Shown: in pieces, positions 1 through 8,917 of the stretch
Position numbering within the stretch: the first letter of the stretch is position 1
How the letters are laid out: each line of letters opens with the position of its first letter
Assembly (NCBI GenBank): GCA_937973555.1
Contig: CALJKL010000019.1
Coordinates: 62,001 to 126,000, forward strand
Origin: an uncultured Flavobacteriales bacterium
GTDB lineage: Bacteria; Bacteroidota; Bacteroidia; Flavobacteriales; Weeksellaceae
Length of the DNA: 64,000 nucleotides
Direction of reading: 5' to 3'
Notes under the pieces: model-generated
Database searches by the model: none
What the model was told of the DNA's origin: nothing
Seen by the model: only the letters and a program-made list of their open reading frames with translations
Translations under genes and position numbers: made by a program

Positions 1-741
1 ATAAATGCCTGTTTCCCAGGCAGCTTTCCACATGACTAGAGATGCCCTGGAGGGCGCAGATTTCATTATTTCGGTGCAGGTTTTGTAGAATTTTTTGCCT
101 TTCTCATCATTTTTCCACAAAGTCATAGGGCTTTGGTTGTAAGAGTGCCCTAGCCCTAAACTTTCATCACTAATTGTTTGGGTATCCTTAGACCAAATCA
201 TATCTTGTCTCAATAGTTGACGATCATTATATGGTACACAAAACCCAAACTTTAGGGTAAGATAGATTAAGGCAATAACATCACTGGAAACCACTTCCAT
301 ATCAGAGTCTAAAACACATTTAAAATCTGCATCAGAATTTAGAAGGGCTGTAAATTTGAAATAGTCGGCAGTTCTATAGCCATATCTTTCATGTTCGGGA
401 TTTTTAATGGGAGATTGAACCTTAATTAAGTTTACCCCTTCTATTTTTAGATCAAAATCAGAATAGACGGTGTATTTGGCGTTGGGAAAATATTTTTTTA
501 AACTGCGTAATGAAGGATCTAACCTTGATGAATATGATTCAAACTGAGCGCCCCCTCCATTGGTTCTGACTTCTCCAAATTCAGAAAATAGAAACTCCAT
601 AGAAATGGATTCTAAAAACGCTTTTTCATCAGCAGAGAATTCCCTTTTATCAAAAGAGAAGTTTCTCGGATTTAGGTTATCTTCGGGTTTTTCTACAAAA
701 GCTCTCCAGGCTTTTTTAAATTGATTAATCAACTTCTGCAT
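1..741 (-). CDS. Putative glycosyltransferase, 3' end outside window
   Basis: An open frame of 247 codons runs from an ATG at 741 to the window edge with no stop, so the protein is incomplete at its C-terminus. It contains CVLDSDMEV, with a DxD-type metal/nucleotide-sugar site at residues 145-147, preceded by RYGYRTADYFKF. This pattern is typical of glycosyltransferases, but I cannot assign the family. Its ATG shares one base with the TAA stop of the GT32 gene upstream (TAATG), so the two are probably translationally coupled. It is the most distal visible gene of the polysaccharide operon. The function as a sugar transferase is inferred from the motif and the context. Confidence 0.7.
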   Translation of the reverse strand, partial: MQKLINQFKKAWRAFVEKPEDNLNPRNFSFDKREFSADEKAFLESISMEFLFSEFGEVRTNGGGAQFESYSSRLDPSLRSLKKYFPNAKYTVYSDFDLKIEGVNLIKVQSPIKNPEHERYGYRTADYFKFTALLNSDADFKCVLDSDMEVVSSDVIALIYLTLKFGFCVPYNDRQLLRQDMIWSKDTQTISDESLGLGHSYNQSPMTLWKNDEKGKKFYKTCTEIMKSAPSRASLVMWKAAWETGIY

Positions 742-1562
742 TATCTAAAAATTTTTTTAATAATTTTTGACCATAAATAAAGAGCAATGTATCTCGTAGG
801 AAACAGATCTAGAATGTCGTCTGCTGAAAATAACTTGCGATTGTGAACCACATCTTTAATTTTTTCCTTTGTGTTTTTTTGTTTATGTAATAATTGGAGC
901 ACCCCATACATATTCACCATATCTTTATAGGTGTTGTTTTCTTCAGTCCAACTGTTATGCCATGAACCGCTGAAGTGATGGCAGATGTAGTTTTCCGGCA
1001 GGTCTAAAGAAAAATAATGAGATGGGAAGAGCATCACTCCGTTTTCCAATTCTTGGAACTCGTCCCTTTCTGCATCAGCACCATATTTATTTATAAGGAG
1101 TTCAGAAAAAATTTGGGTGTTGGGTGTAGTGTCTAAATCTTTTTGTTCTTCATAATAATTCAAAATATCTAAAGCTAAAGGATGCCTTGGCTCCACGGCC
1201 CAGAATGCGGAAAAAGGAATACCTTTTACCTCGAATCCGCATACGGCTTTATAGTTTGAAAATTCTTCTAGGTTTTGTCTTACTTCCATGTCCGTATCGA
1301 GATAAAACCCTCCTTCTTCATACAAAACTTTGGCTCTTGCATAATCTGAAACAAAGGCCCATTTTTTTTGTTCGTAAGCTTTTTCACAAAAAATACTTTG
1401 TTTCACATCAAGATTAGACTCATTCCATTCTAGAATTTCAAAATCTGGCAAATGCTTTTTCCAGCTTGCGATACAATATTGTACTAGGGGAGGTTTGGGA
1501 TTGTTGCCAAACCAGAAATAATGTAGTTTTTTAGGAATCATCAGAATGCTTTTTTTGTTCAT
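741..1562 (-). CDS. GT32-type sugar transferase (capsular polysaccharide synthesis)
   Basis: The protein has the hallmarks of the DXD-containing GT32 family: an N-terminal IPKKLHYFWFG strand and, at residues 74-93, YARAKVLYEEGGFYLDTDME with the DTD metal site at 89-91. Such enzymes transfer a sugar from a nucleotide sugar onto a growing glycan at the cytoplasmic membrane face. The frame begins at 1562, overlapping the previous gene by 32 bases. Family members usually begin right at MIPKxIHYxWFG, so the ATG at 1541 (residue 8) may be the true start, leaving an 11-base overlap. Either way it is coupled to its neighbours. The donor and acceptor sugars cannot be read from the sequence. Confidence 0.85.
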   Translation of the reverse strand: MNKKSILMIPKKLHYFWFGNNPKPPLVQYCIASWKKHLPDFEILEWNESNLDVKQSIFCEKAYEQKKWAFVSDYARAKVLYEEGGFYLDTDMEVRQNLEEFSNYKAVCGFEVKGIPFSAFWAVEPRHPLALDILNYYEEQKDLDTTPNTQIFSELLINKYGADAERDEFQELENGVMLFPSHYFSLDLPENYICHHFSGSWHNSWTEENNTYKDMVNMYGVLQLLHKQKNTKEKIKDVVHNRKLFSADDILDLFPTRYIALYLWSKIIKKIFR

Positions 1563-2547
1563 TTAAAATGGTTTTAATCCAATTTTTAAAACTGTATTTT
1601 TCAGTTATTTTTGGATCTATTTTTTTATGGGGTCTTTCGATAAATGCTTTTAAGCCCTCAAAATTTTTAAAGTCTGTTATGTAAATATTATCTGGGTGGT
1701 AGAAATCATAATTTCTTACGGATGGATTATTGGTGATGATTTTTTTTCCGAACTGCATGGCTTCAAAAAATCTAAGAGACAGTCCGTGGTGTTCTTCCCG
1801 TTTAAAATCGATGATGATTTTAGATTTTTTCACCCATTCTATATTTTCCAGATAAGATGTGGAATTGTTGTGGTTTAATATATTCTTATGATCTGGGATA
1901 AATGGCCTTATGCTGTATAAAGATGTGTGAGAAGTATAAGGGATGTTGTTTTTTTTCAGAAAATGATGCAGTGAAAAGAGTTTTGCTTGCCTTTCCTCCA
2001 AAAATTGTCCTATGTATAAAAAATCTAACGTTTCTTGATTTTCAAAGTTTGTTTCTCCAAAATAACAATTTGGTAAAAACGTCAATTTGTATTCCTTATA
2101 TTTTTTTTCGTCATCAGGATCAAAAACAAAGAGCTCATCAAAATATTTTCGAAAATGTAATATTCTCTTTGAAACAGATATGCCATCTAGTTGAAAACCA
2201 ATTAATTTATTGCATTTTTTTTGAGCAGATTTCAATACAAATTCCGGTAAAAGATCTCCTCTTATTGCAAGACAAAAATCAAATTTCTTTCCTTGTATTT
2301 TTCTTAAAGATTTTTTACAAAACTTGCGGAAATTAATTTCGTTTGCCTTTAAGGGATAAGAATTGTCTTTTAAGATTAAACGGTAAAAGATGTTGATCGT
2401 TTTCTGGAGAAGATTGAGTTGATTGTTTTCAAAATTTTCTTTGAAAAACACTTCTATAGAATAACCTTCTTGGCGCAGATTTTCTTCAAACACTTTACTT
2501 AGAGTCTGATTTTTATAGAGGAGTAGTATTTTTTTGGGGGTATTCAA
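1531..2547 (-). CDS. GT-B type glycosyltransferase (CgeB-like C-terminal domain)
   Basis: The 338-residue protein carries GLSLRFFEAMQFGKKIITNN at residues 255-274, the nucleotide-sugar binding signature of group 1 (GT-B fold) transferases, here closest to the CgeB-like 'Glyco_trans_1_2' version. No signal peptide or membrane segment is evident, which suits a cytoplasmic enzyme acting on a lipid-linked glycan. Its start overlaps the stop of the GT2 gene by four bases, and its end overlaps the GT32 gene. Together with its neighbours it probably builds one repeat unit or terminal structure; its sugar specificity is unknown. Confidence 0.75.
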   Translation of the reverse strand: MNTPKKILLLYKNQTLSKVFEENLRQEGYSIEVFFKENFENNQLNLLQKTINIFYRLILKDNSYPLKANEINFRKFCKKSLRKIQGKKFDFCLAIRGDLLPEFVLKSAQKKCNKLIGFQLDGISVSKRILHFRKYFDELFVFDPDDEKKYKEYKLTFLPNCYFGETNFENQETLDFLYIGQFLEERQAKLFSLHHFLKKNNIPYTSHTSLYSIRPFIPDHKNILNHNNSTSYLENIEWVKKSKIIIDFKREEHHGLSLRFFEAMQFGKKIITNNPSVRNYDFYHPDNIYITDFKNFEGLKAFIERPHKKIDPKITEKYSFKNWIKTILNEQKKHSDDS

Positions 2548-3368
2548 AATCTTAAAATGTCGAAAATCTTTTTTATTGCATACATAGAGTTCTTTATTCC
2601 AAATCTTTTTATAGAGTAATAATGGATTAAAAGTTTTAGAGTTTTCTTTTTGGGATATTTCAAATGCCTGAGCTGATCAGCAAAAAATTTATAAGCAGTA
2701 AGCTCAAAATTATAATTGTACTTTTCTGGGTTTTTATATGTCCAAAATTCTATCAGGCTATTCATCCAATTTTGATCTAAATTTCCTGAAGAATAGTGCT
2801 CTAACAAAACATTATTGATTAAAAGGATAGTGTCTTTCTGATAGCTGTCAAAACTAAATTTTACATCATATGCATGAAATCCTTCATTTCTCTCATCAAA
2901 TTTATTTTCCAACCAGTTTTTTTTAGTACAAAAAATGAAAACTCCATCAATATATTTAGCGGGAAGAAAATTTTCTCCGAAGGAATATCTTACAGAATTT
3001 TCTGTTTTCTTACAGGTATGTATAATATTGCTGTTGCAAGTTTCTTGTATACACCACCATGGAGTGGGAGTATGAGGGATATAATTATTGCCCGCAATAC
3101 CCATGATTTTAAAGTTAGGACGAAGATTTATGTTCTTCATCAATTCTTCTCCCCAGTTTTTGGTAATAAATTTTACATCTTCATGTAGAAAAAGCAGGAA
3201 ATCGAACTGAGATTGTGATGCTCCAATGTTATATGCTTTGCAAATGCCCATCTTTCCGGCATTGTCTATCTTTATTATCTCATAGGGAATGCCTATGGTT
3301 TCTGCAATGTTTTTTTCCAATGCAGAATAAAAATTCGGTTGATATGAAGATATTATTATGGAGAGCAT
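2544..3368 (-). CDS. GT2-like glycosyltransferase
   Basis: The N-terminus MLSIIISSYQPN and the later CKAYNIGASQSQFDFLLFLH fit the GT-A fold of family 2 transferases. The metal site position reads HED (residues 62-64) rather than the common DxD, a variant seen in a subgroup of GT2-like proteins. Length is 274 residues with no membrane anchor seen. It overlaps its downstream neighbour by four bases and shares one base with the methyltransferase gene upstream, so it belongs to the same transcript. Role in polysaccharide assembly is inferred from family and context. Confidence 0.75.
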   Translation of the reverse strand: MLSIIISSYQPNFYSALEKNIAETIGIPYEIIKIDNAGKMGICKAYNIGASQSQFDFLLFLHEDVKFITKNWGEELMKNINLRPNFKIMGIAGNNYIPHTPTPWWCIQETCNSNIIHTCKKTENSVRYSFGENFLPAKYIDGVFIFCTKKNWLENKFDERNEGFHAYDVKFSFDSYQKDTILLINNVLLEHYSSGNLDQNWMNSLIEFWTYKNPEKYNYNFELTAYKFFADQLRHLKYPKKKTLKLLIHYYSIKRFGIKNSMYAIKKIFDILRF

Positions 3369-4204
3369 TATTTCCTAAAACATAAAATGTTTAGTTGCTG
3401 ATTAAAAGCTTTTGGCGTTTCATTGCAAAAGGGAAACCTCATAGTGTCACCAGCTAATCTTATGTAGTATTCAAAACCACAAGAGGTTAATAGACTTAAA
3501 ATTTTATCCAGGTTTTGCCTTTCGTTTTTCAATCCATGAAATTCTAAAAACAATTTATCTACAAAATGAAGATGGGGTGCAATGTCAAAAATCACTTTGT
3601 TTTCTGCTCCTTCAATATCGATTTTTAAAAAACTGATCTTTCGGGTAAGATATTTTTTTAAATCAACGGCTTCTATGATTTCGACTAAATTTCTTTCGGA
3701 ATAATCCGTCACAATGGAACCTGCCAGAGATCCGTCTGCATAAAATTTCAATTGAGAGTCCTCCGTCCACACTGCAGTCTCATGAATCTCAATATCTTCA
3801 TGATTAGGAAAATATTGAATATTCTTTTTTAGGGTTTCGAAGATTTTTTTATCTGGTTCAAAGGCAATTATTTTTGCATTAGGATATAACTTTTTGAAAT
3901 ACAAAATGCTCAATCCGAAATTTGCCCCACAATCAATGATATAGGGAATTTCATCTTGGGTCTGAAATTTATAAATCTCTGTCTCGAAAATTTCTTCCAA
4001 AGAATGCAAAAAGCCAGCATTGTCTGAAAAACTGAAAGGTTTTTCGAATAATGTGGTTTCACCAGCCTGAAGTTTGGGATATTTTAAAATTCTATTTTTT
4101 TCGTAATCACTTAATCCGGTTTTTGGATTAGGTGTTTTTCTTTTCAAATAATTTTTAAATAAATCTTCATTGAGGTAATAAATTTTTTTCAGCAAATCAT
4201 ACAT
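3368..4204 (-). CDS. FkbM-family SAM-dependent methyltransferase
   Basis: The SAM-binding motif I reads DCGANFG at residues 91-97, followed by AFEPD at 114-118 and FLKIDIEGAE near 192-201, which together are diagnostic for the FkbM family. These enzymes O-methylate hydroxyl groups on sugars or other metabolites. Sitting between glycosyltransferases and an ABC exporter with an extended Wzt subunit, it could place a methyl group on the glycan, possibly at its end. That role is an inference; the substrate is unknown. The gene is six bases from the acetyltransferase upstream and shares a base with the GT2 gene downstream. Confidence 0.85.
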   Translation of the reverse strand: MYDLLKKIYYLNEDLFKNYLKRKTPNPKTGLSDYEKNRILKYPKLQAGETTLFEKPFSFSDNAGFLHSLEEIFETEIYKFQTQDEIPYIIDCGANFGLSILYFKKLYPNAKIIAFEPDKKIFETLKKNIQYFPNHEDIEIHETAVWTEDSQLKFYADGSLAGSIVTDYSERNLVEIIEAVDLKKYLTRKISFLKIDIEGAENKVIFDIAPHLHFVDKLFLEFHGLKNERQNLDKILSLLTSCGFEYYIRLAGDTMRFPFCNETPKAFNQQLNILCFRK

Positions 4205-4209
4205 GTTTT

Positions 4210-4833
4210 TTAATCAAATTTTATAATCAAATCTTCTGTGTTTATATTCATCAGAATGGGAATGTTCTGTTTAATTTTTTCTATATCCCAGTCCCACCAT
4301 TTTATTTCCAATAGTTTTTGAATGGTGTCGTCATCAAATCTTTTTTTTATGAATTTCGCAGGGTTTCCTCCCCAAATTTCGTATGGCCCTACATTTTTTG
4401 TAACAAGAGATTCGGCCCCGATAATGGCCCCGTCGCCAATGGAAATTCCAGATAAAATAGTGGTGTTTAGCCCAATCCATACATCATTTCCTATAACCAC
4501 ATTTCCTTTAGAGGCGGGGTGTCCTTCAATATAATTATAAGCTTCAAAATCAGAATTGGGAATGGAGTTAAAAGGATAAGTGCTTATCCAGTCTGGTCTA
4601 TGATTTCCGCCTAAAAAAATGGTAACTCCTGAGGCAAAAGAACAGAATTTCCCTATAAATAGATTTGTCTCATTGCTCTCAAAAATAACGGCAGGCTTTC
4701 CGTAAGTGTAATCTCCAATTATATATTTTTTATCTATAAAAAAATCTTTGGTATAGAACTTTGTCCCAACCTTTTCCTTTTCTTGTTTTTTTGAAAAAAA
4801 CTTTTTTATGGTCTTTAATATTTTTATTTCCAT
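4210..4833 (-). CDS. CatB-related O-acetyltransferase (left-handed beta-helix)
   Basis: The protein shows hexapeptide-repeat sequence (VVIGNDVWIGLNTTILSGIS and following) that folds into the trimeric left-handed beta-helix of acyltransferases. The NHRPDW motif contains His78, the expected catalytic residue of the xenobiotic/CatB-related class, and WGGNPAK closes the helix. In a polysaccharide operon the likely substrate is a sugar hydroxyl, with acetyl-CoA as donor; chloramphenicol acetylation is improbable in this context. Its start overlaps the end of wzt by ten bases. Family assignment is firm, substrate unknown. Confidence 0.88.
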   Translation of the reverse strand: MEIKILKTIKKFFSKKQEKEKVGTKFYTKDFFIDKKYIIGDYTYGKPAVIFESNETNLFIGKFCSFASGVTIFLGGNHRPDWISTYPFNSIPNSDFEAYNYIEGHPASKGNVVIGNDVWIGLNTTILSGISIGDGAIIGAESLVTKNVGPYEIWGGNPAKFIKKRFDDDTIQKLLEIKWWDWDIEKIKQNIPILMNINTEDLIIKFD

Positions 4834-6047
4834 AGTAAAGGGATATACACTTTTCCAATGTCAAAGTTTTCCAAATGGGAAAAATCTGCATTATTATTTA
4901 AAACTATAAAAGAGCAACAGTTTTCCACGTTGTCATATTGTGCTACAGCAGGTTTGTAGACAATGGCATTAATAGAGTAATTGCCCTTCACTAAAGTACC
5001 ACTTGCTATACTTACAAAATAGTCTTTTTTCTCATTTTTTATTAAGATTTCAGACGAGAAAATAGGTTGTTCATTGCTGTCCAAAACTCTTACTAATAGG
5101 TAAGTCTCTTCTGGTATTTGGATGTTAGAACCTATAGAAAACTTCAAATTAACATCCTCATTGTTGTAAAATTCATTGGAATCCTGCAAAAAAGAAGCTA
5201 CTTTCACAAAAACTTCCTTTGTGGAGCTTTTTACAAAATGAGGGTTAAGATCATTTGATTTGTTGGATTTATAGTCTTTAATTACATTTTGAATCTCATG
5301 CTGAATTTCTATTTTCCCTTTTTCAAGATAAATTCCAGAGGTGCATAATTTTTGTACAGCAGCCATATTATGGCTTACAAAAAGTACTGTTCTGCCTTCA
5401 CCCTTACTAACATCTCCCATTTTTCCGAGGCATTTTTTTTGGAACTCCGCATCTCCTACCGCCAATACTTCGTCTACTATTAATATTTCCGACTCTAAAT
5501 GGGCGGCAACGGCAAATGCCAAACGCACATACATCCCAGAAGAATATCTTTTCACCGGAGTGTCTATATATCTTTCTACCCCTGCAAAATCTACAATCTC
5601 ATCGAATTTTCTTGTAATTTCTTTGCGTGTCATTCCTAAAATGGCACCATTGAGGAATATGTTTTCTCTACCGGTCATTTCTGGATGAAAGCCCGTCCCT
5701 ACTTCGAGTAAAGAGGCAATTCTTCCCTTGGTGTATATGGCACCGGTAGTAGGCTTGGTAACACGGCTCAGCAATTTTAACAGGGTAGATTTGCCAGCCC
5801 CGTTTCTTCCGATTATGCCCACCGCATCTCCTTGGTTAATTTCAAAATTGATATCCTGAAGAGACCAAACATAATCGCCATTTCCTTTGGATGTTCTGTC
5901 ATTTACTTCGCCTATTTTAAGATAAGGATTCTCTTTTCCTCTTATTTGGTGCCAAAATCGATTAAGGTCATGTGAAAGCGTTCCGGTGCCTACCTGCCCG
6001 AGACGGTATTGTTTGGATATGTTTTCAGCTTTTATAACAACAGACAT
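4824..6047 (-). CDS. wzt: Polysaccharide ABC exporter, ATP-binding subunit (Wzt type)
   Basis: The ATPase core has Walker A GRNGAGKS (residues 80-87), signature YSSGM (168-172), Walker B LIVDEV (189-194) and the switch histidine in SHN (225-227). This is the ABC subfamily that exports lipid-linked O-antigen, capsule or teichoic acid. At 407 residues it is longer than a bare ATPase: residues from about 250 form an added C-terminal beta-rich domain like that of Wzt proteins, which in characterised cases recognises the capped end of the glycan. It works with the permease encoded 19 bases upstream. The symbol is by role; the exported glycan is not known. Confidence 0.9.
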   Translation of the reverse strand: MSVVIKAENISKQYRLGQVGTGTLSHDLNRFWHQIRGKENPYLKIGEVNDRTSKGNGDYVWSLQDINFEINQGDAVGIIGRNGAGKSTLLKLLSRVTKPTTGAIYTKGRIASLLEVGTGFHPEMTGRENIFLNGAILGMTRKEITRKFDEIVDFAGVERYIDTPVKRYSSGMYVRLAFAVAAHLESEILIVDEVLAVGDAEFQKKCLGKMGDVSKGEGRTVLFVSHNMAAVQKLCTSGIYLEKGKIEIQHEIQNVIKDYKSNKSNDLNPHFVKSSTKEVFVKVASFLQDSNEFYNNEDVNLKFSIGSNIQIPEETYLLVRVLDSNEQPIFSSEILIKNEKKDYFVSIASGTLVKGNYSINAIVYKPAVAQYDNVENCCSFIVLNNNADFSHLENFDIGKVYIPLLWK

Positions 6048-6066
6048 GCTTTTTTCAATGTTTTAA

Positions 6067-6915
6067 TTAAACCGTATCTAAGAAGTTTTTTTCTACCTTA
6101 TTGAAAATAAGGGTGCCTATGGCCAATAACACAAGAATAATCATAGAGCTATAAACCAGCATTACCGGCTGAAATTCTCCTACGCCTAGCCATGCATATT
6201 TGAAACCTTCAAAAATGCCCGTCAATGGGTTGAGATTAGAATATTTTCTAGCAATCTCTGGCAAAAAGGAAACAGGATAAATAACTGGAGTAGCATACAT
6301 ATAAAGACTAATACCGAAATTTAAAAGCATGCTCAAATCTCTATATTTGGTAGTTAGCGAAGAAAAAATCATGCCAAGCCCTAAAGCAAATAAGACCATC
6401 AATAATATAAGATAGGGTGTTGCAAAAATCCACCAATTAGGATGGATCTGGTCTTGATATAAATAGTAAAAAAATAAGGTAAGGAATAACAAGAACTGTA
6501 CACCAAATTTCATAAGATTAGAAATGACGATGGTAATAGGCATCACCAGCCTTGGAAAATATACTTTTCCAAAAATATTGGCATTGCCTACAAAAACATT
6601 AGAGGTGCCTGCAAGTGCAGTCGAAAAATAATTCCAAAGAGTAACTCCCGCCAGATAAAATAATATTTTAGGCGCCCCATCTGTAGAGAGCTTTGCGATA
6701 TTTCCAAAAACAATAAGATAAACTATTGTAGTGAAAATAGGGTTGATGAAGAACCAAAGAGGCCCCAAGATAGTCTGCTTGAAACTTGAGATAAAATCTC
6801 TTTTCACAAACATATATACTAAATCCTTATAATCCCATACCTCTTTCAGGTTAAGCTTAAATAGGGGGTGTTCAGATTTAATAATATTTGTCCATTCTGT
6901 GTTTTTGTTTTTCAT
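6067..6915 (-). CDS. wzm: Polysaccharide ABC exporter, permease subunit (Wzm type)
   Basis: This 282-residue protein has about six hydrophobic segments and the ABC-2 transporter pattern (KQTILGPLWFFINPIFTTIV early, LTGIFEGFKYAWLG late). Such permeases pair with a Wzt-like ATPase to flip finished lipid-linked polysaccharide across the inner membrane. It lies directly upstream of that ATPase and 18 bases after rmlA, in one transcript. The presence of an ABC exporter suggests the ABC-dependent rather than the Wzx/Wzy pathway for this glycan. Confidence 0.9.
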   Translation of the reverse strand: MKNKNTEWTNIIKSEHPLFKLNLKEVWDYKDLVYMFVKRDFISSFKQTILGPLWFFINPIFTTIVYLIVFGNIAKLSTDGAPKILFYLAGVTLWNYFSTALAGTSNVFVGNANIFGKVYFPRLVMPITIVISNLMKFGVQFLLFLTLFFYYLYQDQIHPNWWIFATPYLILLMVLFALGLGMIFSSLTTKYRDLSMLLNFGISLYMYATPVIYPVSFLPEIARKYSNLNPLTGIFEGFKYAWLGVGEFQPVMLVYSSMIILVLLAIGTLIFNKVEKNFLDTV

Positions 6916-6933
6916 TTGTGTTTTTTGTGTTGG

Positions 6934-7791
6934 CTATGTTAAGTTTTTCAGATAATCCCCATAGCCGCTTTTACCATACTTTTCGGCGGACCGTAAAAGC
7001 TGTTCTTTATCTATAAAACCTTTTTTGTAAGCAATTTCTTCTATGCATGAAATTTTGAATCCCTGCCTTTTTTCCAGAACTTTTACAAATTCTGAAGCCT
7101 CGTGCAAAGAATCGAAAGTGCCGGTATCCAGCCATGCAGTCCCCCTGGACATTACCCCTACTTCCAATTGGCCTTTTTCCAGATAGATTCGGTTAACATC
7201 TGTAATTTCTAATTCACCTCTTGGAGATGGCTTCAGATTTTTAGCAATTTCAACTACAGAATTATCATAAAAATATAAACCAGGAACGGCATAATTAGAT
7301 TTAGGTTGCTGAGGTTTTTCTTCAATAGAAATGGCCTTAAGATTCTCATCAAATTCTACTACACCATATCTTTCTGGGTCTGAAACAGAATAGGCAAAAA
7401 CACATCCACCATTAATATCTACTTTACTTGAAAGCAGTTTTGATAATCCATCTCCATAGAAGATATTGTCTCCCAAAACCAAAGCCACAGAATCATTTCC
7501 TATAAATTCTTCTCCTAAAATAAAAGCTTGAGCCAAGCCATCCGGAGAAGGTTGAACTTTGTATTCGAATTGACAGCCTATTTGCGAACCGTCTCCCAAT
7601 AATTTTTTAAAGCCTTCTTGGTCTTGAGGGGTTGTAATGATTAATATCTCGCGAATACCTGCTAAAAGCAATACCGAAAGTGGATAGTAGATCATCGGTT
7701 TATCATAAACAGGCATTAGCTGTTTACTTACTGCAATAGTAAGGGGATAAAGTCTGGTTCCGGAGCCACCGGCTAATATGATGCCTTTCAT
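6934..7791 (-). CDS. rmlA: Glucose-1-phosphate thymidylyltransferase
   Basis: The enzyme makes dTDP-glucose from glucose-1-phosphate and dTTP. The N-terminal MKGIILAGGSGTRLYPLT is the nucleotidyltransferase signature, and the 285-residue length and motifs such as YPLSVLLLAGIREILIITTP and GDNIFYG match RmlA/RfbA closely. It follows rmlB by one base. RmlC and RmlD are not in the window, so whether the product is dTDP-rhamnose or another dTDP-deoxy sugar cannot be decided here. Confidence 0.96.
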   Translation of the reverse strand: MKGIILAGGSGTRLYPLTIAVSKQLMPVYDKPMIYYPLSVLLLAGIREILIITTPQDQEGFKKLLGDGSQIGCQFEYKVQPSPDGLAQAFILGEEFIGNDSVALVLGDNIFYGDGLSKLLSSKVDINGGCVFAYSVSDPERYGVVEFDENLKAISIEEKPQQPKSNYAVPGLYFYDNSVVEIAKNLKPSPRGELEITDVNRIYLEKGQLEVGVMSRGTAWLDTGTFDSLHEASEFVKVLEKRQGFKISCIEEIAYKKGFIDKEQLLRSAEKYGKSGYGDYLKNLT

Positions 7792-7792
7792 G

Positions 7793-8872
7793 TTATGAAT
7801 ATTGTTTTTCGTAATATTTTTGATAGTTGCCAGAGGTTACATTTTTTAACCATTCTTCATTGTTTAGGAACCAATCTATGGTTTTTGCAAGCCCTTCTTC
7901 GAAGGTTACACTAGGTTTCCATCCCAAATCTTTATTTAGTTTTGTAGCATCTATCGCATAGCGTTTATCGTGCCCTGGTCTGTCTTTTACGAAGGTTATT
8001 AATTTTTCTGAATATCCAGCAGGTTTGCCAAGTTTTTCATCCATTTGTTTGATGAGTTCTTTTATCAAATCTATATTTTGCCATTCATTCCAGCCGCCAA
8101 TATTATAGGTTTCTCCTGTTTTGGCTTCATGAAATATTTGATGAATGGCCTTTGCATGATCTACTACGAAAAGCCAGTCTCTAGTATATTTTCCGTCTCC
8201 GTAAATAGGAAGTGATTTTTCATTGATGATATTATGGATGCATAGCGGAATCAGTTTTTCAGGAAAATGATTTGGTCCGTAATTGTTAGAACAATTAGAC
8301 ACCACATAAGGCAAACCATAGGTGTTGCCATAAGAACGTACCAAATGATCTGAAGCTGCTTTACTGGCAGAATATGGAGATTTAGGATCGTAAGGCGTTT
8401 CTTCGGTAAAAAAACCTGTTTCCCCCAAGGCTCCGTAAACTTCATCTGTGGAGACATGATAGAAAAGATTTTCTCTTTTTCCTTCAGGGAAATTTCCATG
8501 AGTGTGTTCCGGATTCAATGTCCAAAATTCTCTGCAAAGATTAAGTAAATTAGCCGTTCCGAAAACATTAGTGTTGATAAATGCATTAGGGTCTGTAATG
8601 CTTCGGTCTACATGAGATTCCGCCGCAAGATGAATAACTGCATCAGGCTGATGTTTTTCAAAAACTTTTCTAAGTTCTTCAACATTGGTAATGTCTGCCT
8701 TTTCAAAAAAATAATTGGGCAGGTTTTCTATATCTTTTAAATTTTCAAGATTTCCGGCATAGGTAAGAGCATCCAGATTGATGATGTTGTAATCTGGGTG
8801 TTGGGTTACAAATTCTCTTACTACATGAGAGCCTATAAATCCTGCTCCGCCAGTTATAATGATGTTTTTCAT
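7793..8872 (-). CDS. rmlB: dTDP-glucose 4,6-dehydratase
   Basis: This extended short-chain dehydrogenase has the NAD-binding GGAGFIGSHV at residues 8-17, the STDEVYG motif carrying the catalytic Thr-Asp-Glu set, and YSASKAASDH with the Tyr-x3-Lys pair. It converts dTDP-glucose to dTDP-4-keto-6-deoxyglucose, the branch point for rhamnose and several amino or deoxy sugars. Length (359) is normal for RmlB. It sits between ugd and rmlA in the polysaccharide operon. Confidence 0.96.
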   Translation of the reverse strand: MKNIIITGGAGFIGSHVVREFVTQHPDYNIINLDALTYAGNLENLKDIENLPNYFFEKADITNVEELRKVFEKHQPDAVIHLAAESHVDRSITDPNAFINTNVFGTANLLNLCREFWTLNPEHTHGNFPEGKRENLFYHVSTDEVYGALGETGFFTEETPYDPKSPYSASKAASDHLVRSYGNTYGLPYVVSNCSNNYGPNHFPEKLIPLCIHNIINEKSLPIYGDGKYTRDWLFVVDHAKAIHQIFHEAKTGETYNIGGWNEWQNIDLIKELIKQMDEKLGKPAGYSEKLITFVKDRPGHDKRYAIDATKLNKDLGWKPSVTFEEGLAKTIDWFLNNEEWLKNVTSGNYQKYYEKQYS

Positions 8873-8917
8873 ATGGTTTTAAAGTGCATGGCTATTTGCC
8901 AATGGTTATTATTTTTT

